In this document: positions 19,003 to 29,217 of the stretch, piece by piece
How the letters are laid out: each line of letters opens with the position of its first letter
Numbering within the stretch: position 1 is the first letter of the stretch
Made by a program: the position numbers and the translations under genes
NCBI GenBank assembly: GCA_023417775.1
Contig: JAEZEJ010000097.1
Span: 1-64,000, forward strand
Reading direction: 5' to 3'
Length of the DNA: 64,000 nt
Origin: Actinomycetes bacterium
GTDB lineage: Bacteria > Actinomycetota > Actinomycetes > Propionibacteriales > Nocardioidaceae
Notes under the pieces: generated by a model
The model's database searches: none
What the model saw: only the letters and a program-made list of their open reading frames with translations
Told to the model about the DNA's origin: nothing

Positions 19003-22000
19003 CCGTCACCACCGCGCCGACGTCCGTCCGCGATCTCTGGCCCGTCACACCGCTGCAGGAGGGCATGCTCTTCCACTCGGTGTGGGAGTCCGAGGCCGGT
19101 GAGCGTCCCACCTATCAGCTCCAGTTCGGCGTCGAGCTGGAGGGGACGGTGGCCGCGGAGGGGCTCCGCGAGGCTCTGGCGGACCTACTGGACGCGCACG
19201 AGAACCTGGCGGTGGCGTTCGCGCACGCCGGGCTGGAGCGGCCGGTGCAGGTCGTGCCCGAGCAGGCCGAGGTGCCGGTGCGGGCCGTGACGGGCGATGA
19301 TCTCGACGCCCTCGCCCGCGAGGAGTGGGATGCGGGCTTCGATCTGACCCGTCCGCCCTTGCTGCGGGCGCTGCTCGTCCGCACGTCCCGCGGCACGACG
19401 TGGCTCCTCGTCACCGCCCACCACCTGGTCATCGACGGGTGGTCCATCCCCCTCTTCCTGCGTGAGCTGCTGGCACGTCTGGCGGGGGACGAGGTCGAGG
19501 AGCCGCTGGGCGACTATCTGGACTATCTGGACCATCTCGACGAGGCCGATCCAGGGGTCGCGCGCTCGATCCTGCTGGCCGAACTGGACGGCGTCACCGA
19601 AGGCACGCTGGTCGCGCCCGTCGACCCGGGCGGCGACGTGACCACCGAGGTGATCGAGATCGAGCCCGAGGTGGCGGCCCGACTCGGGCGGGCGGCACGC
19701 GACGCCGGTGTGACTCCGGCCGCCGTGGTCCAGGCGGCCTGGGGGATCGTGGTGGGTGCGGCGACCGGTCGCGATGATGTGGTGGTCGGCACGGTCACCT
19801 CGGGTCGCGACCTCGACCTGCCCGGCATCGAGGACGTGCTCGGGCTCGTCTCCAACACCCTGCCGCTGCGCCTCGGAGTGCCCTATGCCGCGTCGCTCGC
19901 CGAGGTGGCGCGCGAGGCTCATCGGCGACGGGCCGCGCTGCTGGAGGCGTCGACTGCCGATCTGCGCGGTGTACAGGCCGAGGTCGGCGTCGCCCCGCTC
20001 TTCGACACGCTGGTCGTGGTGGAGAACTACCCCGGGGGCGTCGACGACTGGCAGAGCGCCGACGGTTCGCTGCGCGTCGTCGACCGCCGCGCGGACGACG
20101 CCGTGCACTACCCGCTCTCGTTGCTGGCCGAGCTCGCCGAGACCTGGCGGCTGGAGGTCGCCAGCCGTCCCGCGGCCTTCGCCGCCCGGCCCCGGGGATG
20201 GGCGGCGGATCAGCTGGACCGGGTGCTGCGCGCCTTCGCGGCCGATCCCGCCACCCCCGTCGCCGAGCTCGGTCTGGTGACCGAGCCGCCGCAGGGGCTC
20301 GCCGGTCCTCCGCCGCAGGCGACGGGCGATGACCTGCTGGCCCGGATGCGGGAGGTGCGGACGCAGCGTCCGGATGCTCCGGCGGTGGTGGATGCGGGAC
20401 GGGTCTGGACGGTCGCGGAGCTCCACGCCTCCGCGGAGGCGCTGCGAGCGGCACTCCCCGCGCCCGACGACGGTTCCGGGGCGCCCGTCATCGGCCTGCT
20501 GCTCGACCGGTCGGCCGATCTCGTCGCGGCGGTGGCCGCCTGTCTCACGGGCGGCGCGACCTTCGTCCCGCTCGATCCGGATCAACCCGATGCCCGTCTC
20601 GCCGCCATGATCGACGACGCCGGCATCGAGGCGATCGTGACCTGCTCGGCACATGCGGAGCGCGCGGCATCGCTTCACTCCTCGGTCCTGCGCACCGAGG
20701 GGCTCACCGAGGCCGACGGCTCGCCGGCGGTGTCGCGGCCCGGTTCCGAGGCGGCCTATATCGTCTTCACCTCCGGCACGACCGGTCGCCCCAAGGGATG
20801 CGTCAACACCCTCGACGGGCTCGCGAACCGGGTGGCGTGGATGGCCGAGCGCTACGGGATCGGTGCCGATGACGTGGTGCTGCACAAGACGCCGCTGAGC
20901 TTCGATGTCGCGGTCTGGGAGCTCGTGCTGCCGCTCGTCACGGGCTCGACCTGTGTCATCGCCCGTCCGGGCGAGCATCGCGATCCCGAGGCGATCGACG
21001 CGCTGGTGCGTGAGCACGGCGTCACCCTGCTGCACTTCGTGCCGTCGATGCTGGCGGCGCTGCTCGACCTGGTCCCGGACCCGGCCTGGCCGACCGTGCG
21101 GGCCGTGCTGTGCAGCGGTGAGGCGCTCTCGACCAGCCTCGCCGCCCGAGCCCATGCGGCGATCGGGGCCGGGATCCACAATCTCTACGGCCCGGCGGAG
21201 GCGGCGATCGATGTCACTGCGGCCGACCAGGTCCAGGCCGCCGACGGCCCGGGTGCCCCGATCGGGACCGCCGTCCCCGGGGTGACGCTCCGGGTGCTCG
21301 ATCCTTGGCTGCGCCCGGCTGACCTCGGAGCGACCGGCGAGCTCTACCTCGGCGGCGTGCAGGTCGGTCGGGGCTATGCGGGGCGTGCGGCGCTGACGGC
21401 GGAGCGCTTCGTGGCCGATCCGCTCGGCACGGGAGAGCGGCTCTACCGCACGGGCGACCTCGTCACGACGACCAGCGAGGGTCTTCGCTACGTCGGGCGT
21501 GCCGATGACCAGGTCAAGATCCACGGGGTCCGGATCGAGATCGGGGAGATCGCCGCGGCCGTCACCGCGGCGCCGGGGGTGACGTCGGCGGTCGCCGATG
21601 TCATCGACGGCCTGCTCGTCGCCTGGGCCACCGGGGACGTGACCGCCGAGAGCGTCCTGGACGATCTGATGGAGCGGTTGCCGGCGGCGATGCGGCCCCA
21701 CGTCACCGTCGTGGACTCGATCCCGACCACGGCCAATGGCAAGGCCGACCGGGCGGCGCTCGCCGCGCTGCTCGAGACCCCCTCCGGCGGCGGGCGCGAG
21801 CCGATCGGCGCGACCGAGCGGGCCGTCGCCGAGGTGGCGGCCGGCATCCTGCGGCTCGAGGCGGTCGACCCCGAGGCCGATCTGTTCACCCTCGGTCTGG
21901 ACTCCATCACCGCCATCGCCCTCGTCGGTCGTCTACGGGAGCGGGGCTGGAACGCGGGCCTGCGCGAGGTCTTCGCCCAGCGCACGATCGAGCGTCTCGC

Positions 22001-25000
22001 CAGCATCGTCACGACGGCCTCGGCGCCGGCCGCGGACCGCCCGGCCACGGAGCTGGAGCTCGACGATGCGACACGCTCACGGCTGGAGGCCAGCCTCGGT
22101 TCCGTGGAGAGGGTGCTGCCGCTCGGCCCCCTCCAGGAGGGCTTGTACGTCCACCGAGAGATGGGCGGCCGGGCAGACGAGCTCGACCCGTACATCGTCC
22201 AGCATCAGCTGACGCTCGGCACCGAGGTCGATCCGGAGGCGCTGGCCGCGGCCGGCGAGGCCCTGCTGCGCCGCCATCAGAGCCTGCGCGCGGGATTCAC
22301 CCACCAGGGCTTCGACCGGCCGGTCGCCGTCATCCTCGCCCCCGGCCCGATGCCACTGGAGCAGATCGACCTGTCGGGTCTCGGCATGGATGCGCAGGAG
22401 GAGGAGGAGCTCGAGGGCCTGCTGGCGCGCCAGGTGGCCGAGGGCTTCGACCTGTCCGACCCGCCGTTGATCCGGATGGTGCTGGTCCGGCTCGGTCCCG
22501 GCCGGTCGCGGATCAGCCTGGTGCACCACCACATCCTCACGGACGGGTGGTCCCAGACGCTCGTCCTCGAGGACCTGATGAGGCTCTACGACCTGGCCGT
22601 CTCCGATCCGGCGCGACCGGTCGACGACGCCGTGCTGCCGCCGACGGCCGACTACGCCGACTATCTCGACTGGGTCGCCGCGCAGGATCATGATGCGGCG
22701 ATGGCGGCCTGGAGCGACGAGCTCAGCGGCCTCGACGAGCCGACCCTCGTGGAACCCCGCTCCCTGACGACGCCGCCGGTGCTCTCGGACTCGGTGACGG
22801 CCCGGCTCGACACCGCAGCCTCGGATGCGCTCAGGTCCATCGCCCGAGGATCGGGGGTCACTCTCAGCACCGCGCTGTCCTATGCCTGGGCGCACGTGCT
22901 CCGGTCGGTGACCGGACGCGACGATGTCGTGTTCGGCACGACGGTCTCCGGTCGTCCGGCCGAGCTCGACCATGTCGACCGGATGGTCGGCCTGCTGATG
23001 AACACCGTGCCCGTGCGGGTCACCATCGACCCTGCCGCCCGGGTGACCGATCAGCTGCGCGAGCAGCTCGGCCGACAGGCCGGCGTGATGGGTGCGCACC
23101 ATCTCGGTCTCGGGTGGATCGGCCAGGCCGCCGGGCACAGCGCGCTGTTCGACACGCTGTACGTGTTCCGCAACATCCCGGCCGACGAGGAGGAACAGGA
23201 CGCGACCTTCGCCCGCCATCGCATCGAGGAGGCCGAGGCCTACGACGGCACGCACTACAGTCTCGCGCTGACCGTCAATCCCGGCGAGGAGCTCGAGGTG
23301 GCCCTGGCCTTCCGGCCGGATCTGATCGACGCCTCGCTGGCCGCGGCGCTGCTCGAACGCTATCTCCGGGCCCTCGACACCCTCGGGTCCGCGCAGTACG
23401 CGGCGCAGGTGCGGGTGGATGTCCCGGCGGAGCGCCCGGTGGTCGACCGGGTCAACCGCGAGGCGACGACGGTGCCGGACACGCACCCGTGGACCAGCGT
23501 GGACGCGCGGCTCGCCGCCTCGGCACGGCGGGCCCCGGACGTCACCGCGCTGGTCGGGCGGGACCTGGCCGGCGATCCGCTCTCGCTGACTCTCGGCGAG
23601 GTGGAACGACGTGTCGCCTCACTGGCCACGCTCATCGACGAGGTCACTCCGGGACCGGAGTCCGTCGTGGCCCTGGCGCTGCCCCGCGCGGTGGATCACG
23701 TCATCGCGATCTTCGCGACCCTGCGTGCCGGGCGCACCTATCTGCCGTTGGACATGACCAATCCGCCCGAGCGGCTGCGCCGGCTCGCGCGCCGGGCGGG
23801 CGCCGGGCTGGTGCTCAGCACTCCCTCGCTGGCCGAGACGACCGGTCTGGGGGAGGTCGCCCAGGTCCTGGTCTCGACCGACCCGGACGTCGCCGCGGCG
23901 CTGCGCGGTGACCGGCCGGCGGCACAGCTCCCCTCGGTCCGGCCCGAACAGGCGGCCTATGTCATCTACACGTCCGGTTCGACCGGTGAGCCCAAGGCGG
24001 TGGTCGTGCCGCATCGCGGACTCTCGACGATGCACGACAACCACGGGGCGGCGATCTTCGCACCCGCCCTGCGACGCGCGGGGGTCGAGCGGTTCGTCGT
24101 GGCCCACACGGTCTCGTTCTCCTTCGACATGTCGTGGGAGGAGTTCTTCTGGCTCATGGACGGGCACGAGGTGCACGTCATCGACGAGGGCCTGCGTCTC
24201 GACGTGCCCCGCTTGGTGGAGCACTACCGCGCGATCGGGGTCGATGTCGTCAATGTGACCCCGTCGTACGGCCGAGAGCTGATCGCCGCGGGCCTGCTCG
24301 ACGATCCCGCGCCCGCGCTGGTCCTGCTCGGAGGCGAACCCGTGCCACCGGAGCTCTGGGCCCTGCTGCGCGACCATCCGCGCAGCGGCGGCTACGACCT
24401 GTACGGGCCGACGGAGTTCACCATCAACGCGCTCGGCGCCGATCTCGCGGCATCGCCGAGACCCTCGCTCGGTCGACCGATCGCGCGCTCGGTGGCCTAT
24501 GTGCTGGACACATCGCTGGCCGAGGTGCCGCCGGGCGGGACCGGTGAGCTGTACCTGGCGGGCGATGGTCTCGCGCGGGGCTATCTCGGGGCATCGGCGC
24601 TGACGGCGGAACGATTCGTGGCCGACCCGTTCGCCGCCGACGGGTCTAGGCTGTACCGCACGGGGGATCTCGTGACCCGGCGGCACGATGGAGGGATCGA
24701 GTACCGCGGGCGCAACGACGCTCAGCTGAAGATCCGCGGATTCCGCATCGAGCTCGGGGAGATCGAGGCGGTCGCCGAGGAGCACCCGGCCGTGCGCCGG
24801 GCCTGCGCATCGGTGCATCGCACATCATCGGGAGTCGATGTCCTGCGACTGCACGTGGTCGCGAGGGAGGGGAGGCTTCCCGAGGACCTGGGCGAGCACC
24901 TCGCCGCGGTGCTCCCCGCCTACGCCGTACCGAGTCAGGTCGGCGCCGTCGAGGCGATCCCGCTGACCTCCAATGGCAAGGCGGATCGCCGGGCGCTCCC

Positions 25001-26042
25001 CGAGCTGAGCGGTGATGTGCACCGGGAGCCGCCCCGGACCGCCCTGGAGGCGGAGCTGTGCCGGATCTTCGGCGAGGTGCTCGGCACCGCGGTCAGCAGC
25101 CGCGATGACGGCTTCTTCGACCTCGGAGGCCATTCGCTCGCCGCGATGCGGGTCGTCGCGGCGATCGCCGATGAGCTGGGGATCGAGGTACGGGTGGGCA
25201 CGCTCATGGCCTCGCCCACGCCGGCATCGCTCGCGGCCGTGGTCCGCGAGCCGGCCGCCGAGGCCGGACTCGGACGCCTGCTCATGTTGCGCGAGCCGGG
25301 TCCGGAGCCCACACTCTTCTGCGTGCATCCGGCGGGCGGCTTCGCCTGGCAGTTCGCTCCCTTGCTCCCGCACCTTCCCGCCGGCACCGGGGTGGTGGGC
25401 GTGCAGGCGCCCGAGCTGTCCGGCGGCACGAGCACCGCGAGGACCATCGGCGAACTCGCCGGCGACTACCTCGACCTGATCCGATCCGTGCAGCCCCACG
25501 GCCCGTACCGTCTGCTCGGCTACTCCTATGGCGGCAATATCGCGCACGAGATCGCCGCTCGGCTGGCCTCGGAGGGTGAGGCCGTGGAACTGCTGGGGCT
25601 TATCGATCCGGGGCCCCTCGGCAGCGATCGGCGATCCCTCGACGAGGCCGATATCGCGGTGCTGCGCGAGGAGCAGAGCGCCTTCCTCGCCGGCGTGGCC
25701 GCGGTCGACGCGGAGAGCGACCGAGCGGAGGCGCTGGAGGCCATCCGGGCCTCGCAGGGCGTGCTGGGCGACCAGGTCGACTCCACGATCGTCGAGGCGA
25801 TCGTGGAGTCCCACCGCAGCGCCTCCGAGCTCATGGCCGCATCGGTGTCACCGCGTACCAGCGTGCCGACGCTGCTCATCGCCTCGGACCTGGAGGGCGA
25901 TCCGGTGAGGGCGTGGGGCGATCTGCTGGGTGACGATGTCGAGGTCTATCGCGCGTCCGTGGGCCACGACGAGCTGGTGCAGCCCGCCCAGTGGGCGCGG
26001 TTCGGCCCGATCGTGGCGCGTCGGCTGTCGGGGGAGCCGTGA
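18999..26042 (+). CDS. Nonribosomal peptide synthetase 2: C-A-PCP-C-A-PCP-TE
   Basis: This 2347-aa synthetase has two modules plus release. Approximate layout: C4 10-420 (HHLVIDGWS from 141), A4 440-915, PCP4 Ser969 (GLDSITA), C5 1030-1450 (HH 1177-1178, D1182-G1183), A5 1490-1985, PCP5 Ser2046, thioesterase 2090-2347 with nucleophile Ser2176 (GYSYGG), Asp2203 and His2323. Pocket residues read by eye: A4 D-V-W-H-L-S-L-I-D-K, the standard serine code; A5 D-M-E-N-L-G-L-I-N-K, the code known from hydroxy-ornithine modules of coelichelin-type siderophores. This fits the N-hydroxylase in the operon. The ATGA overlap with NRPS 1 supports collinear assembly ending in Ser-hydroxyOrn. The mode of release (hydrolysis or cyclisation) cannot be read from sequence. 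Confidence 0.95.
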   Translation: MTVTTAPTSVRDLWPVTPLQEGMLFHSVWESEAGERPTYQLQFGVELEGTVAAEGLREALADLLDAHENLAVAFAHAGLERPVQVVPEQAEVPVRAVTGDDLDALAREEWDAGFDLTRPPLLRALLVRTSRGTTWLLVTAHHLVIDGWSIPLFLRELLARLAGDEVEEPLGDYLDYLDHLDEADPGVARSILLAELDGVTEGTLVAPVDPGGDVTTEVIEIEPEVAARLGRAARDAGVTPAAVVQAAWGIVVGAATGRDDVVVGTVTSGRDLDLPGIEDVLGLVSNTLPLRLGVPYAASLAEVAREAHRRRAALLEASTADLRGVQAEVGVAPLFDTLVVVENYPGGVDDWQSADGSLRVVDRRADDAVHYPLSLLAELAETWRLEVASRPAAFAARPRGWAADQLDRVLRAFAADPATPVAELGLVTEPPQGLAGPPPQATGDDLLARMREVRTQRPDAPAVVDAGRVWTVAELHASAEALRAALPAPDDGSGAPVIGLLLDRSADLVAAVAACLTGGATFVPLDPDQPDARLAAMIDDAGIEAIVTCSAHAERAASLHSSVLRTEGLTEADGSPAVSRPGSEAAYIVFTSGTTGRPKGCVNTLDGLANRVAWMAERYGIGADDVVLHKTPLSFDVAVWELVLPLVTGSTCVIARPGEHRDPEAIDALVREHGVTLLHFVPSMLAALLDLVPDPAWPTVRAVLCSGEALSTSLAARAHAAIGAGIHNLYGPAEAAIDVTAADQVQAADGPGAPIGTAVPGVTLRVLDPWLRPADLGATGELYLGGVQVGRGYAGRAALTAERFVADPLGTGERLYRTGDLVTTTSEGLRYVGRADDQVKIHGVRIEIGEIAAAVTAAPGVTSAVADVIDGLLVAWATGDVTAESVLDDLMERLPAAMRPHVTVVDSIPTTANGKADRAALAALLETPSGGGREPIGATERAVAEVAAGILRLEAVDPEADLFTLGLDSITAIALVGRLRERGWNAGLREVFAQRTIERLASIVTTASAPAADRPATELELDDATRSRLEASLGSVERVLPLGPLQEGLYVHREMGGRADELDPYIVQHQLTLGTEVDPEALAAAGEALLRRHQSLRAGFTHQGFDRPVAVILAPGPMPLEQIDLSGLGMDAQEEEELEGLLARQVAEGFDLSDPPLIRMVLVRLGPGRSRISLVHHHILTDGWSQTLVLEDLMRLYDLAVSDPARPVDDAVLPPTADYADYLDWVAAQDHDAAMAAWSDELSGLDEPTLVEPRSLTTPPVLSDSVTARLDTAASDALRSIARGSGVTLSTALSYAWAHVLRSVTGRDDVVFGTTVSGRPAELDHVDRMVGLLMNTVPVRVTIDPAARVTDQLREQLGRQAGVMGAHHLGLGWIGQAAGHSALFDTLYVFRNIPADEEEQDATFARHRIEEAEAYDGTHYSLALTVNPGEELEVALAFRPDLIDASLAAALLERYLRALDTLGSAQYAAQVRVDVPAERPVVDRVNREATTVPDTHPWTSVDARLAASARRAPDVTALVGRDLAGDPLSLTLGEVERRVASLATLIDEVTPGPESVVALALPRAVDHVIAIFATLRAGRTYLPLDMTNPPERLRRLARRAGAGLVLSTPSLAETTGLGEVAQVLVSTDPDVAAALRGDRPAAQLPSVRPEQAAYVIYTSGSTGEPKAVVVPHRGLSTMHDNHGAAIFAPALRRAGVERFVVAHTVSFSFDMSWEEFFWLMDGHEVHVIDEGLRLDVPRLVEHYRAIGVDVVNVTPSYGRELIAAGLLDDPAPALVLLGGEPVPPELWALLRDHPRSGGYDLYGPTEFTINALGADLAASPRPSLGRPIARSVAYVLDTSLAEVPPGGTGELYLAGDGLARGYLGASALTAERFVADPFAADGSRLYRTGDLVTRRHDGGIEYRGRNDAQLKIRGFRIELGEIEAVAEEHPAVRRACASVHRTSSGVDVLRLHVVAREGRLPEDLGEHLAAVLPAYAVPSQVGAVEAIPLTSNGKADRRALPELSGDVHREPPRTALEAELCRIFGEVLGTAVSSRDDGFFDLGGHSLAAMRVVAAIADELGIEVRVGTLMASPTPASLAAVVREPAAEAGLGRLLMLREPGPEPTLFCVHPAGGFAWQFAPLLPHLPAGTGVVGVQAPELSGGTSTARTIGELAGDYLDLIRSVQPHGPYRLLGYSYGGNIAHEIAARLASEGEAVELLGLIDPGPLGSDRRSLDEADIAVLREEQSAFLAGVAAVDAESDRAEALEAIRASQGVLGDQVDSTIVEAIVESHRSASELMAASVSPRTSVPTLLIASDLEGDPVRAWGDLLGDDVEVYRASVGHDELVQPAQWARFGPIVARRLSGEP

Positions 26043-27559
26043 CCGCGCAGCGGCGTCAGCGCAGGCGGTTCCTGCGCCACGTGGCCCGGGCTCAGTCGGT
26101 CGCGCTGGCTCTGGCGATGGTGGCCGGGGCGGTGCGCCAGCTGGGTTTCCTCGCCCTGCCGTTCTTCCTGCAGCGCGCTGTCGACGGCGGTCTCGTGGCC
26201 GGTGATCCGGCCACCCTCGCCTGGTGGGCGTTGGCCGTCGTGGCGGCGAGTGTCGTGCAGGTGATCGGCGTCTGCTGCTGGGACTGGTGGGCCAACCTGG
26301 CCGATGGACGTACCGGCGTGGCGCTACGCCGCGTCGTCGCCGATCACGTGGTCGACAGGAACGAAGGGGACATCGGCGCCGGGGACCTGATGCTGCGCTC
26401 GGGACGCGATATCGATCTGGTGCGGGTCTGGGTGCATGGTCTGCCGACCTGGTCGGTCATCGTGACCACCGTCGCGGTGCTGGTGCCGGGCCTGTTCTCG
26501 CTCAGTCCGCTGCTGCTGGCCGTCGCCGTGGCCATGGTGCCCTGTCTGGTGATCGTCGGCATCGTGCATCCCCGCCGCTTCGAGACGGCCAGCGAGAGGG
26601 TCGCGGCGGCACATGGCCGGCGGGCCGACCACGTCCAGCACGCGATCGGGTCGGCGGTCACCTCGCGAGGGATCGGCGGCGGACCGGTGCTGGTGGCACG
26701 GCACGCGGCGGCCTCGGACGAGCTGAGCCGACGCGCGGTCGCCGCGACGGACCGGCTCGCGCGCTGGCAGGCGTGGGGGACCGGCGTACCGACCATCGCG
26801 GTGGCGATCGGCGTCCTGGTGGGCGTGATCGCCGTCGTGGACGGCCGACTCACGGTGGGCGGCCTCGTGGCCTTCAGCACCTGGATGGGCACGATCGGCG
26901 TCGCCGTCGAGGTCGGTCTCATGCGGATCGCCCAGACCCTCGAGGCCCGCGTCGCGGCCGATCGTCTGGTCGCCGTCATCGGGCCCGATGGCTGGGCCAC
27001 GGCACCTGAAGGCGCACGTGTCGAGCCCGAGGAGGTCGGGGAGCTGGTCATCGACGCGCCCGCCGGCCTGAGCGCGCGACGCGGTGAGATCGTGGCGATC
27101 AGCGGCCCGACGGGATGCGGCAAATCGACGCTGCTGCGCCGTCTCGCGGCCGGCTGCCCGAGTGCCGTGCTCGTGCCGCAGCGACCGCTCGCACTGGTCG
27201 GTTCGGTACGCGAGAACCTCGGTCTCGGCGATCCCGTGCCCGATGAGGTCCTGGAGCGCGTGCTGGCCGAGGTCGGCCTCGGCGAGGAGCTCGGCCTCGA
27301 TGATCACCTCGCCGACGGAGCCGATGGTCTCTCCGGGGGGCAGATCCAGCGGCTCGCACTCGCGCGGGCGGTGATCGGCGATCCGCCCGTGCTCCTGCTC
27401 GATGACGTGACATCCGCGGTGGACGTGCGGACGGAGTCCCGTATCGTCGCGATGCTGCGGCGCGAGGCGGCCGATCGGATCATCGTGGTGGTCACGCACC
27501 GCGACGGCGTCCTCGGCGCGGCCGATCGGGTGGTCGAGCTGGCACCGGTGGCGCGATGA
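26039..27559 (+). CDS. ABC transporter half-subunit (exporter fold), degenerate catalytic site
   Basis: The start is GTG 26039, overlapping the NRPS 2 stop by 4 bp; 506 aa. An N-terminal membrane domain (first helices around LALAMVAGAVRQLGFLALPFFL and WWALAVVAASVVQVIGVCC, described here as segments) precedes an ATPase domain with Walker A GPTGCGKST, signature LSGGQ and Walker B VLLLDDVTSAVD. The residue after the Walker B Asp is Asp rather than the catalytic Glu, as in one half of asymmetric heterodimeric exporters. It pairs with the next gene. The position at the end of the biosynthetic operon suggests siderophore export, although IrtAB-like import by an exporter fold is also known in actinobacteria. 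Confidence 0.88.
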   Translation: MTAQRRQRRRFLRHVARAQSVALALAMVAGAVRQLGFLALPFFLQRAVDGGLVAGDPATLAWWALAVVAASVVQVIGVCCWDWWANLADGRTGVALRRVVADHVVDRNEGDIGAGDLMLRSGRDIDLVRVWVHGLPTWSVIVTTVAVLVPGLFSLSPLLLAVAVAMVPCLVIVGIVHPRRFETASERVAAAHGRRADHVQHAIGSAVTSRGIGGGPVLVARHAAASDELSRRAVAATDRLARWQAWGTGVPTIAVAIGVLVGVIAVVDGRLTVGGLVAFSTWMGTIGVAVEVGLMRIAQTLEARVAADRLVAVIGPDGWATAPEGARVEPEEVGELVIDAPAGLSARRGEIVAISGPTGCGKSTLLRRLAAGCPSAVLVPQRPLALVGSVRENLGLGDPVPDEVLERVLAEVGLGEELGLDDHLADGADGLSGGQIQRLALARAVIGDPPVLLLDDVTSAVDVRTESRIVAMLRREAADRIIVVVTHRDGVLGAADRVVELAPVAR

Positions 27560-29217
27560 CCCGCGAGCTGAGCGAACGGCCGAGCCGGCACGCCATCGGG
27601 CGGATGACCTGGACGCTGGCGCGGCCGCATGGGCGGGTGCTCGTCGCCGGCCTGCTCACCACGACGATCGCGAGTGCGCTGGCGATCGTGACCGCCGCGC
27701 TGGTCGGACGGGTGACCGATGCCGCGCTGCGCGGAGACGCGCGATCGGCGATCATCCTCTCCTGCGTGGGCATCGGCTGCGCGGTCGTCCAGGTCGTCGC
27801 CACCGGATACGGGCAGGCGTGGCTCGCGCGCGCCGGCGAGTACGTCGTGCGCGACCTGCGCGACACGATGATCGCGCGGTTGCTGCTCGCCCCGTTGAGA
27901 TTCATCGAGCGCCATCGTGCGGGTGACCTGGTCCAGCGAGGCACCGCGGAGATCGCCGCGCTCTCGACCTTCGTCCGTGAGTCGCTCGGTCAGCTGGTGA
28001 CGACGGTGTCGACCCTGGTGGCGGCGGTGATCGTGCTCTCGGTCGAGTCGTGGCAGCTGCTGCTGGCCGTGGTCCTCGGGTTCGGACCGGCGAGCTGGTG
28101 GCTGATGCGCCGTTTCCGTGCCGGTGCGGGACCGGCGTTCGCGGCGGAGGCGGCGGCGGAGGCCGATGTCATGGCCGGGGTCGCCGAGATCGTTCGGACC
28201 CGGTCGCTGTTGCGGCAGGCGAGCCCCGTGGGTCGTCGTCACTTCCTGGCGTCCCTCGACGAACGGGGGGAGCGCGCGGTGCGTGCGCAGTTGCGCACGG
28301 CGGTGGTCGCGCGGTGGGTCAATGCGATGGCGCTGGTCGAGGGGCTGAGCCTCGCGGCGCTTCTCGGCGTCGGAGCGCTGCTGGTGGACCGCGGTGCGCT
28401 GAGTGTCGGCGTGGTCGTGACCTTCGTACTGGCGGGCCGGACGCTGTTCACCTCCTTCTCCGACCTCTCCGGGCTCGTCGCCGACGCGGAGGAGGCGGCG
28501 ACCGGGATGGCCCGCGCCCGCGATCTGCTCGACGCCACCGCCTCCGCGCCGACGGCGCGGCAGCGCCCCTCGGGGCGACGGCTGGTCGCGGAGTCCGTGA
28601 TCTTCGGCTACGGCGACGAGGTCGTCCTCGACGGGGTCGACCTGGTCGTGGAGCCCGGCGATCGGGTCTGTCTGGTCGGACGCACGGGGGCCGGCAAGTC
28701 GACCCTCGCGAAGCTCCTGGCGGGGCTCTACCCTCCGGATGCCGGCAGCGTGCGGCTCGGGGGCGTGGAGCTGTCATCGCTCGCAGCAGAGGAACGAGCC
28801 GCGCTGGTGACGTATATCCCGCAGCAGGTGCAGCTCGGCGTGGGAACCCTGCGCGATGAGCTGCTCCTCGCCGCCCCGGAGGCGAGCGATGACGAGCTCC
28901 TGGCCGCCGCGCGGCGACTAGGACTCGGGGGCTGGCTCGAATCGCTGGCCGACGGGCTGGACACCGTCGCCGATGGTGAATTGTCGGCAGGGGAGCGTCA
29001 GCTCGTCGGGCTGCTGCGGGTCGGACTGTCCGAGGCGGCGGTACTGGTGCTCGATGAGGCGACCTCGGACCTCGACCCGGGATCGGCCGGGCTCGTGGAA
29101 CGAGCCGTGGACCGTCTGGCGGCCGGACGGGCCGTGGTGGTGGTGGCCCATCGGCCCGAGACGATCGCGGCCTTCGACCGGGTCGTCGATCTCGGCGCGC
29201 CGCTCAGCCGCGCGTGA
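27556..29217 (+). CDS. ABC transporter half-subunit (exporter fold), catalytic partner
   Basis: This 553-aa membrane-ATPase fusion overlaps the previous gene by ATGA. Its ATPase domain has Walker A GRTGAGKST, Walker B VLVLDEATSDLD with the catalytic Glu intact, an H-loop VVAHRPE, but a signature of LSAGE instead of LSGGQ. The two subunits are thus complementary: the competent ATP site is built from this subunit's Walker motifs and the partner's LSGGQ. This supports an obligate heterodimer. The 3' end overlaps the convergent phosphopantetheinyl transferase gene by 14 bp, leaving no room for a terminator. Substrate inferred to be the siderophore. Confidence 0.9.
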   Translation: MTRELSERPSRHAIGRMTWTLARPHGRVLVAGLLTTTIASALAIVTAALVGRVTDAALRGDARSAIILSCVGIGCAVVQVVATGYGQAWLARAGEYVVRDLRDTMIARLLLAPLRFIERHRAGDLVQRGTAEIAALSTFVRESLGQLVTTVSTLVAAVIVLSVESWQLLLAVVLGFGPASWWLMRRFRAGAGPAFAAEAAAEADVMAGVAEIVRTRSLLRQASPVGRRHFLASLDERGERAVRAQLRTAVVARWVNAMALVEGLSLAALLGVGALLVDRGALSVGVVVTFVLAGRTLFTSFSDLSGLVADAEEAATGMARARDLLDATASAPTARQRPSGRRLVAESVIFGYGDEVVLDGVDLVVEPGDRVCLVGRTGAGKSTLAKLLAGLYPPDAGSVRLGGVELSSLAAEERAALVTYIPQQVQLGVGTLRDELLLAAPEASDDELLAAARRLGLGGWLESLADGLDTVADGELSAGERQLVGLLRVGLSEAAVLVLDEATSDLDPGSAGLVERAVDRLAAGRAVVVVAHRPETIAAFDRVVDLGAPLSRA

